The notes under the pieces: generated by a model
Database searches by the model: none
What the model was told of the DNA's origin: nothing
What the model saw: only the letters and a program-made list of their open reading frames with translations
Shown here: piece by piece, positions 63,854 through 64,000 of the stretch
Layout: each line of letters starts with the position of its first letter
How positions within the stretch are numbered: position 1 is the first letter of the stretch
Source: Nostoc sp. NIES-4103
GTDB taxonomy: Bacteria; Cyanobacteriota; Cyanobacteriia; Cyanobacteriales; Nostocaceae
Reading direction: 5' to 3'
NCBI RefSeq assembly: GCF_002368335.1
Contig: NZ_AP018288.1
Coordinates: 5,605,763 to 5,669,762, forward strand
Length of the DNA stretch: 64,000 bases
Translations under genes and position numbers: made by a program

Positions 63854-64000
63854 TTAAATCTCCAACGCTAGATGCACTGCTTCCATAAATTCATGATTTG
63901 AAAATACAAGTGGAGCTAACCTTGTTACAAAGCCATCTCCATCATAGGAAATTTTTAATTTCATGGCCCCATTTTTTGAATTTAAGTGATAAATTTCTTC
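63854..64000 (-). CDS. C-terminal end of an unidentified gene, cut by the window edge
   Basis: Only the last 48 codons are visible (EEIYHLNSKNGAMKLKIS ... MEAVHLALEI, TAA at 63854-63856). It precedes the TPR/OB gene by 2 bp on the same strand, so the pair is surely co-transcribed. Too little is seen to assign a family. Confidence 0.7.
   Translation of the reverse strand, partial: EEIYHLNSKNGAMKLKISYDGDGFVTRLAPLVFSNHEFMEAVHLALEI

Larger units (their letters stand above)
60200..64000. mobile_element. nifH element, left 3.8 kb (continues beyond the window)
   Basis: Begins where nifH homology ends (about 60204) and carries an XisA-type recombinase 112 bp inside. The other end and the N-terminal nifH segment are not in the window, so the direct repeat cannot be identified; it probably contains CGTGAAGG or nearby bases. 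The layout (recombinase just inside the downstream border, opposite to nif) copies the nifD element. Confidence 0.88.

Overview
The window is from a filamentous, heterocyst-forming cyanobacterium of the Nostoc/Anabaena/Trichormus group. The evidence is a nif cluster containing fdxH (the heterocyst ferredoxin) and nif genes interrupted by developmentally excised elements, together with an uptake hydrogenase (hupSL), its extended hyp operon, abundant GCGATCGC (HIP1) octamers, and short tandem heptamer repeats in many spacers. Almost all calls rest on recognising protein families by eye; no database search was possible.

Layout. 1-7.7 kb holds housekeeping genes (cdaA cut by the window edge, lysA, rimI, clpC, a DUF4230 protein and small hypotheticals). 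7.7-19 kb holds, on the minus strand, a hydrogenase-maturation operon transcribed right to left: TPR protein, two small membrane proteins, a NifU/Rieske protein, an NHL-repeat protein, hypF, hypC, hypD, a tautomerase, hypE, hypA, hypB. 20-22.7 kb is hupS-hupL on the plus strand, with hupL uninterrupted. 22.7-31 kb is accessory: a cold-shock/DUF1294 protein, a broken toxin-antitoxin pair, a HEPN-like protein, the protease gene hupW, a SagB-type oxidoreductase, an ankyrin protein and a CBS protein. An IS5-type insertion (31.0-31.9 kb) and a MITE separate these from the nif cluster.

32.4-60.2 kb is the nif cluster, minus strand apart from a small molybdate-binding gene at its far end. In transcription order it reads nifH (3' part), nifD, nifK, a Mo-nitrogenase C-terminal-family protein, nifE, nifN, nifX, a DUF269 protein, a small DUF683-type protein, nifW, hesA, hesB, fdxH, feoA. 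It is interrupted twice. nifD is split by an element of about 16.3 kb (41934-58208) bounded by identical 11-bp direct repeats CGGAGTAATCC and carrying xisA. nifH is split at about 60204 by a second element that runs off the right edge and carries a paralogous recombinase. Both recombinases have the unusual R-Y-R-Y catalytic pattern. Excision of the nifD element would rejoin a 499-residue NifD.

The most striking finding is the cargo of the nifD element. It carries a complete three-gene pPIWI-RE module (REase-fold nuclease, DinG/XPD-like helicase with an Fe-S-type cysteine set, and a prokaryotic PIWI protein of the RE clade), bracketed by 47-bp near-identical direct repeats. It also carries an OLD-like ATPase with a TOPRIM-like partner, an orphan XisI, a RAYT transposase with REP palindromes, and a proteasome-like Ntn hydrolase. 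A predicted nucleic-acid defence island therefore sits in a DNA segment expected to be discarded when a cell differentiates into a heterocyst. Two element genes, and a toxin gene elsewhere, each contain one in-frame stop codon with the frame otherwise intact.
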